This document shows positions 7,885 to 16,568 of a stretch of 64,000 bases of DNA, one piece after another (the stretch's first letter is position 1; each line of letters opens with the position of its first letter). A program made the translations under genes and the position numbers. Source of the stretch: JACRAV01 sp964571235 (GTDB lineage: Bacteria > Zixibacteria > MSB-5A5 > GN15 > FEB-12); contig CAZNAI010000004.1 of NCBI GenBank assembly GCA_964571235.1, positions 62,001-126,000 on the forward strand. The letters are read 5' to 3'. The notes under the pieces are model-generated. The model searched no databases. It worked only from the letters and a program-made list of their open reading frames with translations, and was not told the DNA's origin.

Positions 7885-8784
7885 ATGTCGCCGGCACGTT
7901 TTCGATGGGGCATGCTATTGATTTTCTTCGGTTCGTTGTTTTTGCTCATCAATATGGGCACGCTCAACCGAAATGTCTGGGGGGAACTGCTCTTTTACTC
8001 GCCGGTCATCTTGATCGCAATCGGCATTGAAAAGATCTTCACCAAGACTAAAATGGAATTGGTGTCGTATGCATCATCAGTTGCGTTAGTCGCGGCGGGT
8101 TTGTATTTGTCGTTCAACGCCGGACGTGGGGGAAAAGACACTGATTTCTTCTCCGATGCCGAAGGTCAGATCGACGTAAAGGCGAGCGTACAGGCAATTG
8201 ATGCCGTCGTCCGCCTCGACGAAGAAGACCTGACTGTGCAGGACAACACTGATAATCTGGCTGAATGGTCGGCCCGGGCCTTTACGCGTAAACCGATAGT
8301 TGATTATTCCGAACGCGACGGAATCGCCAAGATTGAATTCGATAGCAAAAATGGCGGTACCTGGGGACGAATCATCCGGGTCGATATTGACGAGCGACAG
8401 GACTGGAATCTGGCTTTCTCGCGCGATATCCCGCTCAATTTGGATTGCACCGGCGACCACTCTGATGTCCATCTGGATTTCTCGCAGACTCCGCTTCGAA
8501 GTCTCAAGATCGATGTTGCGGACGGACGTATTCATATTGTAGTTGGCAAGAATGAGCCGGATGTCGAGATCGAGGCCTCAGGGCTTGACTCGCGGTTCCG
8601 TCTGCGGGTCCCCAACGACGCCGGCCTACGGATACGCGGCATCGACGACGCTGATTACCTTCGCACGATCGGGCTGGTCGAGCACGGCGGCGACTTTGTC
8701 ACCGAGGGATTTGACAGCATGCCCAATAAGATAAATGTAAAACTCGATGATCGGTTTAATTCGCTGACCTTAGAGTTTTACTAG
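7885..8784 (+). CDS. LiaF-like/DUF5668 envelope protein
   Basis: A 299-residue protein starting at ATG 7885, one base after the PspC stop and behind GGAAGGGACGG. The first 90 residues hold membrane segments in the LiaI/DUF5668 style (FRWGMLLIFFGSLFLLINMG, LLFYSPVILIAIGIEKIF). The rest is a beta-rich soluble domain with alternating charged strands, ending LDDRFNSLTLEFY, like the C-terminal domain of LiaF/VraT-type antibiotic-response proteins. It probably works with the PspC-like neighbour. Function beyond the envelope is inference. Confidence 0.7.
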   Translation: MSPARFRWGMLLIFFGSLFLLINMGTLNRNVWGELLFYSPVILIAIGIEKIFTKTKMELVSYASSVALVAAGLYLSFNAGRGGKDTDFFSDAEGQIDVKASVQAIDAVVRLDEEDLTVQDNTDNLAEWSARAFTRKPIVDYSERDGIAKIEFDSKNGGTWGRIIRVDIDERQDWNLAFSRDIPLNLDCTGDHSDVHLDFSQTPLRSLKIDVADGRIHIVVGKNEPDVEIEASGLDSRFRLRVPNDAGLRIRGIDDADYLRTIGLVEHGGDFVTEGFDSMPNKINVKLDDRFNSLTLEFY

Positions 8785-9080
8785 TCTCTCTCTTCCTCCA
8801 GAAGTAACGCCGGTGGTTGCGCAAGCGACCCCGGCGTTGCCATTTTCGGGCGGAAAGAGACGGGCTTCGACTCCGCTCAGCCCGACGCTACGCGATCACC
8901 TGAGAGCGGTAATTACGTTGTCGCCCGCCCAGCACCGCACATGTTTCAGAAGCGGAGCCTCGGCGGCATTACTAGTCGTCAATGGGGGTGATCGGAACGT
9001 CGCCCTGAGCGGAGTCGAAGGGCGTTTCCTCCAAATTCTCCCTTGTTGCCTCGCGCCCCGACATATCATAAATTCCCCCA
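8785..9080. repeat. Intergenic repeats before cmk
   Basis: No gene is seen. At about 8809-8840 there is a degenerate copy of the GCCGG-GGTTGCGCAAGCG terminator family that recurs after rpsA. At 8865-8890 and 9002-9029 there are oppositely oriented copies of a repeat containing TCGACTCCGCTCAG and CTGAGCGGAGTCGA, a widespread intergenic repeat type. Confidence 0.6.
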
Positions 9081-9782
9081 ATGCCAACCGGACAATACAA
9101 ACTATCCAAACTCGCCAACCGGGTGATCGCCATCGACGGTCCCGCCGGGTCGGGGAAATCAACCACTTCGCGTTTGTTGGCGGCTAAGCTTGGATATCAA
9201 TATCTGGATACCGGCGCGATGTACCGTGCGCTGACATATTTCGCAATCACCAAAGGAATCGCGCCATCCGACGCCGCCAAACTCTCGGCGCTGGCCAAAG
9301 TTGTTGATATTGAGTTCAAGACCCAGGCGGATGTCAATCATGTCTTCATCAACGGCGAGGAAGTCACAAACGAAATCCGCACACCGGCCGTTACCGCGCT
9401 GGTTTCCGAGGTCTCGGCGCACAAGGGTGTGCGCGAGGCGATGGTGGCCAAGCAAAAAGAGATCGGCAAAAAGGGATCGATTGTCGCCGAGGGGCGCGAC
9501 ACGACCACCGCGGTCTTTCCTCACGCCGATATCAAAGTGTACATGGATGCCTCGGTCAAACAACGGGCTCAGCGTCGTTTGATCGATTTGGCCAAGATGG
9601 GAATTGCCACCACGCTCGAAGAACAGATTGCCGATATCGAGCGGCGCGATGCCCACGATTCCGGTCGCCAGCATTCGCCGCTGACTCGCACGCAGGATGC
9701 CATCGTGATCGACACCACTGCATTGACCATAGAAGAACAAGTCGAACGGATTATCACCGTACTCAAGTCGATTCTCAAGTGA
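9081..9782 (+). CDS. cmk: Cytidylate kinase
   Basis: The 233-residue enzyme phosphorylates CMP and dCMP with ATP in pyrimidine nucleotide supply. The P-loop is GPAGSGKST at about residue 20, followed by the CMP-binding LGYQYLDTGAMYRAL. Further family marks are TNEIRTPAVTALVSEVSAH, the VAEGRDTTTAVFPHADIKVYMDAS stretch (read in two parts), and the lid Arg residues in IERRDAHDSGRQHSPL. The stop codon overlaps the start of plsC (GTGA), the usual cmk-plsC arrangement. Confidence 0.95.
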   Translation: MPTGQYKLSKLANRVIAIDGPAGSGKSTTSRLLAAKLGYQYLDTGAMYRALTYFAITKGIAPSDAAKLSALAKVVDIEFKTQADVNHVFINGEEVTNEIRTPAVTALVSEVSAHKGVREAMVAKQKEIGKKGSIVAEGRDTTTAVFPHADIKVYMDASVKQRAQRRLIDLAKMGIATTLEEQIADIERRDAHDSGRQHSPLTRTQDAIVIDTTALTIEEQVERIITVLKSILK

Positions 9783-10402
9783 GCTTCAAGCCGCTCTATT
9801 ACGCCGGCGCGTGTTTGGCACGCGTCATCACCAAGCTGGTATTCAGAATCAAAGTGCGGGGGCGAGAGCATATTCCCAAAACGGGCGGTTTTATTTTGGC
9901 CAGTAATCATCGCTCGTGGTATGATCCGCCGATAGTTGGGGGGTGGTCGACACGCCAGATGTATTTTTTCGCCAAGCAGGAATTATTCAAGAATAAATTC
10001 TTCGGCTGGCTCATCACTCAAACTAATGCCTTCCCGGTGCGACGCGGGACAATTGACCGCGCGGCTCTGGATATGTGCCGCACTATTGTCACGCGCGGTG
10101 ACGGTCTGGTCTTTTTCCCCGAAGGCACACGCGCCATTGACCGCGAGTTTTTGGATCCAAAACCGGGGATAGGACTCCTTGCGACCGAGTTGCAATGCCC
10201 GATTGTACCTTGCTACTTGCACGGCTCGAACAAGTTCAAGGAGGTATTCTGGGGGCGCGAGAAACACTCGATCCGCTATGGCGAACCGATCACACCGGAC
10301 TGGATCACGACTGTGCCGAAAGACAAAGATGGGTATCAAGTCGTGGCCGAAGAAGTGATGCGGCGAATAAAATTGTTGAGGAATGAGGATTATTCCAATT
10401 GA
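9779..10402 (+). CDS. plsC: 1-acyl-sn-glycerol-3-phosphate acyltransferase
   Basis: A 207-residue membrane-associated acyltransferase that makes phosphatidic acid from lysophosphatidate. The catalytic HX4D motif is in SNHRSWYDPP, the substrate motif is FFPEGTRA, and the later PIVPCYLHGS is the family's motif IV. It starts at GTG 9779, overlapping the cmk stop by four bases. The next gene begins 12 bases downstream but has different base composition. Confidence 0.92.
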   Translation: MSFKPLYYAGACLARVITKLVFRIKVRGREHIPKTGGFILASNHRSWYDPPIVGGWSTRQMYFFAKQELFKNKFFGWLITQTNAFPVRRGTIDRAALDMCRTIVTRGDGLVFFPEGTRAIDREFLDPKPGIGLLATELQCPIVPCYLHGSNKFKEVFWGREKHSIRYGEPITPDWITTVPKDKDGYQVVAEEVMRRIKLLRNEDYSN

Positions 10403-10414
10403 ATCGAGGCGATT

Positions 10415-11050
10415 GTGCGGTCTAAATTGATTGTACTTACTTTTGTTACCAGTTTGAGTTGGGTTGCTCAATGTTACTCAAAAGACACTGCTATTGATTC
10501 GGCCTTCGTCTTGCTTGACACTTGCAGTGACAGCGTGAGCGTGAGCGGACTCTGGATCAACACGCTATACTGTCCATCTCAAAATATCTTCCTTGCAGAG
10601 GGAGTTTGGGTAGATTCAGAAGGTCAGGGGCTTAAGCTCGCCGCAATTGAAAGGAATACCAATCGGATAATTTTTGACGGGCTGGAGGACAGCGGGGGAA
10701 ACAGCTGGATATTCTACAGATTGAGAGCGAAGGAGAAGTTGATAGTAATAGGGGTGACCGGCACTGAGTGGTCTTCGATAGAATACTGTCTGGTGTTCGA
10801 CACGCTACATGCCAGGTGCTCCGTAGCAGGTAGATTCGACCTGGAGCTGGATCATGATTCGCTGTCGGAAGCAGATAATATGTTTCCCGTTGACCAGATA
10901 GGAATCAAACACTCTGATACTGTCTTGACATTCAGGTTTCCTCGCAAAGTAATTCTTCGACCGTATGATGAGTATCAAACTGAGGATTCTGTGGTATACA
11001 AGCTTGATCTTCGTACAGATAGCTTAATTCTTGCATTTCCTTCGAAATGA
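10415..11050 (+). CDS. Secreted protein of unknown function
   Basis: I do not recognise this 211-residue protein. It starts at GTG 10415 with a signal peptide (MRSKLIVLTFVTSLSWVAQC). The mature part has many short beta-type strands, SGLWINTLY, GVWVDSEGQGLKLAAIE, WIFYRLRAKEKLIVIGV and CRTD-poor loops. By eye the gene is more AT-rich than its neighbours, which could mean recent acquisition. It sits between plsC and a hairpin-repeat region and has no partner gene. Confidence 0.6.
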   Translation: MRSKLIVLTFVTSLSWVAQCYSKDTAIDSAFVLLDTCSDSVSVSGLWINTLYCPSQNIFLAEGVWVDSEGQGLKLAAIERNTNRIIFDGLEDSGGNSWIFYRLRAKEKLIVIGVTGTEWSSIEYCLVFDTLHARCSVAGRFDLELDHDSLSEADNMFPVDQIGIKHSDTVLTFRFPRKVILRPYDEYQTEDSVVYKLDLRTDSLILAFPSK

Positions 11051-11094
11051 ATCAGTCTTCGTATGTCAGCTTCCGTGCGAGGCCGACATTCTCT

Positions 11095-11575
11095 TGAATC
11101 AAAAAAGAGAGTCAGGGTCACAAGGACCCCGACCTACGAAGAATCTGTAGAACCCTTCGACAAGCTCAGGGTGAAGTCGAATTGGGGTTTGATTTGAAAA
11201 TCCAAAACGACTTCAGGCTGAGCCTGTCGAAGCCTCAACCTCCGCTTTTTTTCCGTGCGTGGGGGCCGTCCTCGTCCGCCGCGTCTTCGTTGCGTGAAAT
11301 TGTCGGCGGGCGGGGACGACCGCAGACCACAAACGCATAAGTGCAGGTTGCGACGGGTCCTAGGACAAGCAAGTGCGAGTCCGAGACCTGTCGCGAAATT
11401 TGGGAAGGAAGATCGTCAGGTCTCATTCCGCCTTTCGGCGGAAAAAGACCTGACGAAACGACATGATTTGGGGCCGACTCGACACAAAATCACCGGGGTC
11501 ACACCGACCCCGGTGTTCCGTGTGCGTCGAGTTTTTGCAACTCTCGGCGAAGACGGCAGGTCCCAAGACGGACCC
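11095..11575. repeat. Intergenic repeat region between a secreted protein gene and the cupin gene
   Basis: No gene is supported. Several repeat types lie here: a GGGTC(A)-type hairpin with the CCGACCTACGAAG tail near 11111-11140, two TCGACAAGCTCAGG/CTGAGCCTGTCGA repeats at about 11153-11175 and 11215-11232, and a nested hairpin at 11414-11455. In the nested hairpin, outer arms CGTCAGGTCT and AGACCTGACG enclose an inner stem TTCCGCC/GGCGGAA. The same outer arm occurs at 44342-44387 with a different inner stem. Confidence 0.75.
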
Positions 11576-11578
11576 GCC

Positions 11579-11992
11579 CTACTTTGGAGATTTCATCGGA
11601 GCTGGTTCTTTCAACTCCACCTGAACTAACTTAAGATCAGTCTTGCCGATATTTGTTCCCGCGTGAGTGCAGGCAGGCAGAAAAAGTACCTCACCCGGTT
11701 TGCCGGTGACATCAACTGAATCCACGACCCTGCCGTCGGCGCCTTTGTTCCAGATGCGCAGTGTCCCGCCCGCGATCCAATAGACGACATGATCGGGATG
11801 CGAATGAAAGTCTATGTGGGCTCCCGCCTTAAAATTGATTTCGTTGACGCGAATCCGGTCGTTTTCAAAGATCGACTTATAGATGTCCGGGCCAACTTTG
11901 ACCGGGTCCTGCGCCCAGACTGCGACAGCCAGCAAGGCCGCGACCGCCAGTGTGAGCAGTCCGAGCGATTTGGTGTGTTTGCGTAATTGCAT
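11579..11992 (-). CDS. Secreted cupin-domain protein
   Basis: A 137-residue protein starting at ATG 11992 behind TAGGAGGA. A signal peptide (about 1-27, ending VAVWAQ) precedes a single cupin barrel. The metal-ligand pattern of the first cupin motif is visible as FKAGAHIDFHSHPDHVVYW, and the second motif as GKPGEVLFLPACTHAG. It likely sits in the periplasm and binds a metal ion; a substrate cannot be named. The divergent HxlR-type regulator 150 bases away may control it. Confidence 0.8.
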   Translation of the reverse strand: MQLRKHTKSLGLLTLAVAALLAVAVWAQDPVKVGPDIYKSIFENDRIRVNEINFKAGAHIDFHSHPDHVVYWIAGGTLRIWNKGADGRVVDSVDVTGKPGEVLFLPACTHAGTNIGKTDLKLVQVELKEPAPMKSPK

Positions 11993-12105
11993 ACGTATTC
12001 CTCCTACTCCCGTGAGGTTGTGAGTTTCGCCAGTTCCCAAGTGCCCGGACGGAGCCGACGTCGTTATTAGCTACTGTGTGACCAATTTATCTGTAAAAAC
12101 CCTTC

Positions 12106-12133
12106 TTGCAAGTACGCACCTTTTTGTTATATA
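12106..12133 (+). promoter_or_regulatory. Candidate promoter of the HxlR gene
   Basis: TTGCAA (12106-12111) and TATATA (12128-12133) are 16 bases apart. Transcription would begin near 12140, only a few bases before ATG 12143, and no ribosome site is seen, so the mRNA may be almost leaderless. Confidence 0.4.
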
Positions 12134-12142
12134 GTATCCATT

Positions 12143-12505
12143 ATGAAACCTACATACCTACTGCACGGTGAAGAGTTCAACTGCCCGATCGAGGTCACAA
12201 TCGGTGTCGTGGGCGGAAAATGGAAGATGTTGATTCTGTGGCACCTGAAAGACGGCGTCAAGCGGTTCAATGAACTGAAAAGGCTGATCCCCGGAAGCAC
12301 ACAGAAGATGCTCACTTCGCAATTGCGCGAACTGGAGCGTCACGGAGTTGTAGCTCGGAAAATCTACCCGCAGATTCCGCCGAAGGTGGAGTATTCGCTA
12401 ACCGAGCACGGCCGCTCACTCCGTCCGTTTATCGAGCTGGCCTGCACATGGGGCAAGACGCATGTCGCGCACACGCGCCGGAGAGAGGCCAAAAAGGCGG
12501 CGTAG
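12143..12505 (+). CDS. HxlR/MarR-like transcriptional regulator
   Basis: A 120-residue winged-helix protein with the HxlR signature: NCPIEVTIGVVGGKWKMLIL, FNELKRLIPGSTQKMLTSQL, RELERHGVVARKIYP and VEYSLTEHGRSL. The conserved Cys near the N-terminus (FNCPIE) is the residue that senses electrophiles or oxidants in YodB/HypR-type members. It is divergent from the cupin gene, which is its most likely target. I see no clear operator palindrome in the shared 150-base region. Confidence 0.88.
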   Translation: MKPTYLLHGEEFNCPIEVTIGVVGGKWKMLILWHLKDGVKRFNELKRLIPGSTQKMLTSQLRELERHGVVARKIYPQIPPKVEYSLTEHGRSLRPFIELACTWGKTHVAHTRRREAKKAA

Positions 12506-12514
12506 GCCGATCGT

Positions 12515-12590
12515 TTGGGTGCCCCAACGCTTGTGTTGGGTGAAGATTAGTGGGCGGCAGAGGCCCTCGTCTGCCCCGTCCTCTTCGTGT
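12515..12590. repeat. Two modular hairpin repeats
   Basis: CCCAACGCTTGTGTTGGG and a GGGCGGCAGA/TCTGCCCC hairpin lie downstream of the HxlR gene and belong to the intergenic hairpin set of this genome. Confidence 0.55.
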
Positions 12591-12678
12591 TCCAGATTCG
12601 TCACCATCGTGAAATAGTCATTTACAAAGTTGCCCACGTTTGGTAGATTGTATCGGATGCCAAATTCAAGGCGAGACA

Positions 12679-14109
12679 ATGCACAAGCGGGCGACACTAT
12701 TATTTCTTGGGACCTCACTACTAGTCCTAGTTTTTTGCAACTTGGCAAGTGCCATAGGTGATCCGGACGACGTTTATTGGTCTACTCTTGACTCCGATAG
12801 CTTTGCGCAGTTCGACGGTCCCGTCTTTGCAATGATACCGTACAAGAATTCACTAATAATCGGCGGTGGATTCAAAAAGGTGGGGCCTCTTGTTGTGAAC
12901 CACATTGTCGAATGGGACGGTTCTACCTTCTCGGCACTCGGTACTGGTGTCAGCGACAGCGTATTTGCTTTGGCAATGTATCAGGAAGAGTTGATCGCAG
13001 GCGGGGTGTTTACCACAGCGGACGGAAGAACGGTCAACGGTATCGCTGTGTGGACTGATTCAGGTTGGATGCCCCTCAAAGAAGGGCTCGGTGGTCGTGA
13101 CATCTCAGGAACAAATGCCATGACAGTTTTCGACAATAGATTAATTGTTGGCGGGTGGTTCTTGAGTGCGGGATATACTAAAGCAGAAAACATCGCGTCA
13201 TGGGATGGCACCAATTGGGAAATTGTTGGCGGAGGACTCAACTACTACCCAGATGATACCTGGATTGATGCACTCACTGTTTACGATAACAAGTTGATTG
13301 TTGCTGGATACATTCGGGCCGTCGACACCTTTGGCGCGCATAACATTGTCTCATGGGATGGGTCGCACTGGAATCCCTTCGGGAAGGGGACAGATGGTAC
13401 CATTAGTGCTGTAGCCGTTTATGGTAATACGTTAGTTGCAGGTGGAAATTTCTCAACGGCTGATCGCCTACCCGCGAATGACATAGCACTGTGGGATGGC
13501 CAGTCGTGGAGTCCCTTGGGAATGGGTATGATCGGCGACTCAACTTCTGTATTCTCTTTCACTCTTCATAACGATCAACTTATCGCAGGCGGTCTGTTTC
13601 ATTCGGTGGACGGTATTCCGGCTGAGCGTATTGCTTCCTGGAACGGTTACAATTGGTCGCCTCTCGGATCGGGAGTGAACGGCGGCGTGAGAGCGCTTTG
13701 TACCTACAACGACAACCTCATTGTCGGTGGCAATTTCACGGTCGCAGGTGGCAAGGCAGGAGCTTATTTGGCAAAGTGGTCAAAGAAAACCCCCACCGAG
13801 GTAGATGACGAGGAAGATCGCGGTTTGCCTGTCGAATTTTCAGTGAGCCAGAATTACCCCAATCCGTTCAATCCTTCAACGACGATTTCATACGACCTGC
13901 CAAACCCTGAAATGGTGGAGATCTCGATAGCCAACACTCTCGGCCAAAGAGTAGCCAAATTGGTAAGCACGCGACAATCCGCCGGTCATCATGTCACAAT
14001 CTGGGATGGCCGAGACTACTTTGGCCATCCAGTGGCAAGCGGGGTGTACTTCTACAAGATCACCGCAGGAAGTTACAACGCTTCTAAGAAGATGATGTTG
14101 ATTAGGTAG
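12679..14109 (+). CDS. Secreted repeat protein with T9SS-type sorting domain
   Basis: A 476-residue protein; ATG 12679 opens a clear signal peptide (MHKRATLLFLGTSLLVLVFC). The body repeats a unit of about 45 residues of the form IA.WDG..W.PLG.G....V.AL..Y...LI.GG.F, probably blades of a beta-propeller. The last 85 residues are a type IX sorting domain: NYPNPFNPSTTISYDLP, IANTLGQRVAKLV, GHHVTIWDGRDYFG, VASGVYFYKI and final KKMMLIR. Such proteins cross the outer membrane by the type IX system and end up on the surface or released. The substrate or ligand is unknown. Confidence 0.85.
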   Translation: MHKRATLLFLGTSLLVLVFCNLASAIGDPDDVYWSTLDSDSFAQFDGPVFAMIPYKNSLIIGGGFKKVGPLVVNHIVEWDGSTFSALGTGVSDSVFALAMYQEELIAGGVFTTADGRTVNGIAVWTDSGWMPLKEGLGGRDISGTNAMTVFDNRLIVGGWFLSAGYTKAENIASWDGTNWEIVGGGLNYYPDDTWIDALTVYDNKLIVAGYIRAVDTFGAHNIVSWDGSHWNPFGKGTDGTISAVAVYGNTLVAGGNFSTADRLPANDIALWDGQSWSPLGMGMIGDSTSVFSFTLHNDQLIAGGLFHSVDGIPAERIASWNGYNWSPLGSGVNGGVRALCTYNDNLIVGGNFTVAGGKAGAYLAKWSKKTPTEVDDEEDRGLPVEFSVSQNYPNPFNPSTTISYDLPNPEMVEISIANTLGQRVAKLVSTRQSAGHHVTIWDGRDYFGHPVASGVYFYKITAGSYNASKKMMLIR

Positions 14110-14114
14110 TTGGG

Positions 14115-14222
14115 GGAAGGCGCGGGCCAGCCAAACCACGAATCTAATCCCACCGCAAGCGGTGGGGCACCAAGGACTGGACCCCGGCCTTCGCCGGGGT
14201 GACATTAATGGTGGGGCCCTCA
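14115..14222. repeat. Hairpin repeats upstream of rpsA
   Basis: CCCACCGCAAGCGGTGGG and CCCCGGCCTTCGCCGGGG are two short hairpins of the modular type found in other gaps of the window. The first may serve as terminator of the preceding gene. Confidence 0.6.
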
Positions 14223-14302
14223 ACCCCGCCCCCCTTGCCCGATAAAGATTTACCCGCACAGGCCGATTAACAGAGTCTGCGCCCGGTGTGACGAAATTCC
14301 TC

Positions 14303-14330
14303 TTGCCTTTTTTGGGGATTTCGTTATATA
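14303..14330 (+). promoter_or_regulatory. Candidate rpsA promoter
   Basis: TTGCCT (14303-14308) and TATATA (14325-14330) are separated by 16 bases, giving a leader of about 100 bases before rpsA. The leader could hold autoregulatory structure, but I cannot identify one. Confidence 0.4.
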
Positions 14331-14439
14331 ACGGGCCGCTTTCGGAACGGGCCACCAGTCCCGCTCCAATTCCGTCGGTTTCCCCCCAAGGGAAAAATTC
14401 AAACCGCCGGGATCCCCCAAAGGAGGTTCTCTCTGGTTC

Positions 14440-16413
14440 ATGGCAATAGCCAAAAAAACAACTACAGCTCCGTCTGCCCATACGTCCAAGCGTAAAGCAG
14501 GCGCGGTCAAAAAGACCCTCAAGGTCAAGACCAAACTCACCAAGCCCGAAGTCACGGTCGTCGATGTCGCCGAGGCACTCGATCAGGACACCTCGGTAGT
14601 CGAACAAAAGCTTACTGCGCGGCGCCAGCGTCTGGCCGACAAGGCCCAGACCCGAAGCGTCGTGTACGAACAGCCGGTGTCGACCACTGTCGAGGCGGTG
14701 AAAATCACCGATGTGTCGGGAGTTGTCTACGACAAGGCGGACTACGACGCCATGGTCGCGATGTACGACTCGACCATCAAAGACATCAAGGAAGGTGAAA
14801 TTGTCCGTGGGCGTGTGCTCGGTGTGACAATGAATGATGTCATCGTGGATGTCGGCTTTAAGTCGGAAGGTATTATTCCGATTGCCGAATTCCCGGTTCC
14901 GATCAATGTCAAGGTCGGCGAAGAAATCGATGTATTTTTGGAGCAGATCGAAGACGCCAATGGCGAGCTGATTCTCTCCAAGCAGAAAGCCGATTTCATG
15001 CGGGTCTGGGACAAGATTCGCGAAGTTCACGACTCCGGCCAGTCAATTGAAGGCCGTGTGGTCCGCCGAATCAAAGGTGGCGTGGTGGTCGATATCATGG
15101 GTGTCGACGCTTTCCTGCCCGGTTCGCAGATTTCGCTCCGTCAGGTTCCCGATTTCGACGCTCTCATCAATCAGATGATGGCAGTCAAGATCATCAAGCT
15201 GAACAAGAATCGCCGCAATATCGTGGTGTCGCGCCGTGTGGTGCTCGAAGAAGAGCGCGAAACAATGCGTTCCTCGCTGTTGTCTGAGATCGCGGTCGGT
15301 CAGGTTCGTCAGGGTGTGGTGAAAAATATCACCGACTTCGGCGTCTTTATCGATATGGGCGGTGTCGACGGCCTATTGCACATCACCGATATGTCGTGGG
15401 GCCGGATTCGTCACCCCAGCGAGATGGTCCAGCTTGGCGATAAGATCGATGTCAAGATTCTCGATTTCGACGACAAGACCCAGCGCATTTCGCTTGGGTT
15501 AAAACAGATGACTCCGTATCCGTGGGAAGGGATCGAACAGAAATTCCCCATCGGCAAGAAGATCACCGGCAAGGTGGTTTCAATTACCGATTACGGCGCG
15601 TTTGTTGAACTGGAAAAAGGAATCGAAGGACTCATTCATATTTCCGAAATGTCCTGGACTCAGCATATCAAGCACCCCTCGAAGATCATGAACACCGGCG
15701 ATATGGTCGACGCGGTCGTCCTGTCGGTGGACAAAGAGAACGAGAAGATTTCGCTTGGTATCAAGCAGATGGAACCCGATCCGTGGATCACCATCGAAGA
15801 CCGGTATCCGGTCGGCAAAGTGGTCTCGGGCAAAGTTCGCAATCTGACTGCGTTCGGCGCCTTTGTCGAACTGGAAGAAGGCATCGACGGCCTGGTGCAC
15901 ATTTCCGATATGTCGTGGACCAAGCGGGTTCAGCATCCCAGCGAAATGATGAAAAAAGGCGACAAGCTCGATGTAAAGGTCATCAAGATCGATCACGAGA
16001 ATCGCCGGATTTCGCTCGGATACAAACAACTCACCGAGGATCCGTGGCCTGAACTTGCCAACAAGTTCGCGATGGGTTCGGAGTGTCTGGGCACGATTGT
16101 TAAAGTGCTCGACCGCGGCGTGGTGGTGGATATCGGCGACAGTGTCGAAGGATTCGTACCGGTGGGGCAACTTGCCGGACGCGATCTGACCGACCCGACC
16201 GGTGTCTTTAAGGAAGGCGAGGGCGTTCCGCTTGCGGTGATCGAATTCGATCCGAAACAGCACAAAGTTGTGCTTTCGGCGGTGGCGTATTTCAAAAAGC
16301 GCGATCGTTCCGAATTCGATACTTATCTGGCGGCACACCCGACTCCGGTTGCCGGTTCAGAACCGACAGCCGAGACGACCGCTTCTTCGGGCCCGACCGA
16401 AGCCGAAGAGTAA
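14440..16413 (+). CDS. rpsA: 30S ribosomal protein S1
   Basis: The 657-residue protein has six S1 (OB-fold) domains. Their openings are EGEIVRGRVLGVTMNDVIVD, GQSIEGRVVRRIKGGVVVD, GQVRQGVVKNITDFGVFID, GKKITGKVVSITDYGAFVE, GKVVSGKVRNLTAFGAFVE and GSECLGTIVKVLDRGVVVD. Domains 3-5 end in the HI(T/S)(D/E)MSW signature. S1 recruits mRNA to the small subunit. An extra N-terminal stretch of about 100 residues, Lys- and Thr-rich then acidic, precedes domain 1. AAAGGAGG lies about 15 bases before ATG 14440. A hairpin terminator follows. Confidence 0.95.
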   Translation: MAIAKKTTTAPSAHTSKRKAGAVKKTLKVKTKLTKPEVTVVDVAEALDQDTSVVEQKLTARRQRLADKAQTRSVVYEQPVSTTVEAVKITDVSGVVYDKADYDAMVAMYDSTIKDIKEGEIVRGRVLGVTMNDVIVDVGFKSEGIIPIAEFPVPINVKVGEEIDVFLEQIEDANGELILSKQKADFMRVWDKIREVHDSGQSIEGRVVRRIKGGVVVDIMGVDAFLPGSQISLRQVPDFDALINQMMAVKIIKLNKNRRNIVVSRRVVLEEERETMRSSLLSEIAVGQVRQGVVKNITDFGVFIDMGGVDGLLHITDMSWGRIRHPSEMVQLGDKIDVKILDFDDKTQRISLGLKQMTPYPWEGIEQKFPIGKKITGKVVSITDYGAFVELEKGIEGLIHISEMSWTQHIKHPSKIMNTGDMVDAVVLSVDKENEKISLGIKQMEPDPWITIEDRYPVGKVVSGKVRNLTAFGAFVELEEGIDGLVHISDMSWTKRVQHPSEMMKKGDKLDVKVIKIDHENRRISLGYKQLTEDPWPELANKFAMGSECLGTIVKVLDRGVVVDIGDSVEGFVPVGQLAGRDLTDPTGVFKEGEGVPLAVIEFDPKQHKVVLSAVAYFKKRDRSEFDTYLAAHPTPVAGSEPTAETTASSGPTEAEE

Positions 16414-16435
16414 TCGCGTAGTACATTGCATCTAC

Positions 16436-16470
16436 AACCGGCGGTTGCGCAAGTGGCCGCCGGTTTTTTT
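16436..16470 (+). terminator. rpsA terminator
   Basis: AACCGGCGG and CCGCCGGTT form the stem, with seven T after it. Nearly the same hairpin occurs at 18209 and 19045. Confidence 0.88.
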
Positions 16471-16568
16471 GTGTCTATGGCGGGAAAAGCGACCACTTTG
16501 GCGCTCTTGACAGATTTTCCGGCAGTTATTATCATGGAGCAAATAGTACGTTTACTCCGGGAGGACAG

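Noticed and set aside
11255..11629. Open frame of 124 residues in the repeat region
   Set aside because: It is made of hairpin repeats and runs into the cupin gene from the opposite strand.
13888..15030. Open frame of 380 residues on the minus strand
   Set aside because: It runs antisense to the secreted repeat protein and rpsA, has no domain, and exists because of their codon bias.
15580..16338. Open frame of 252 residues on the minus strand within rpsA
   Set aside because: Antisense shadow of S1 domains 4-6; repeated S1 sequence gives repeated antisense peptides.
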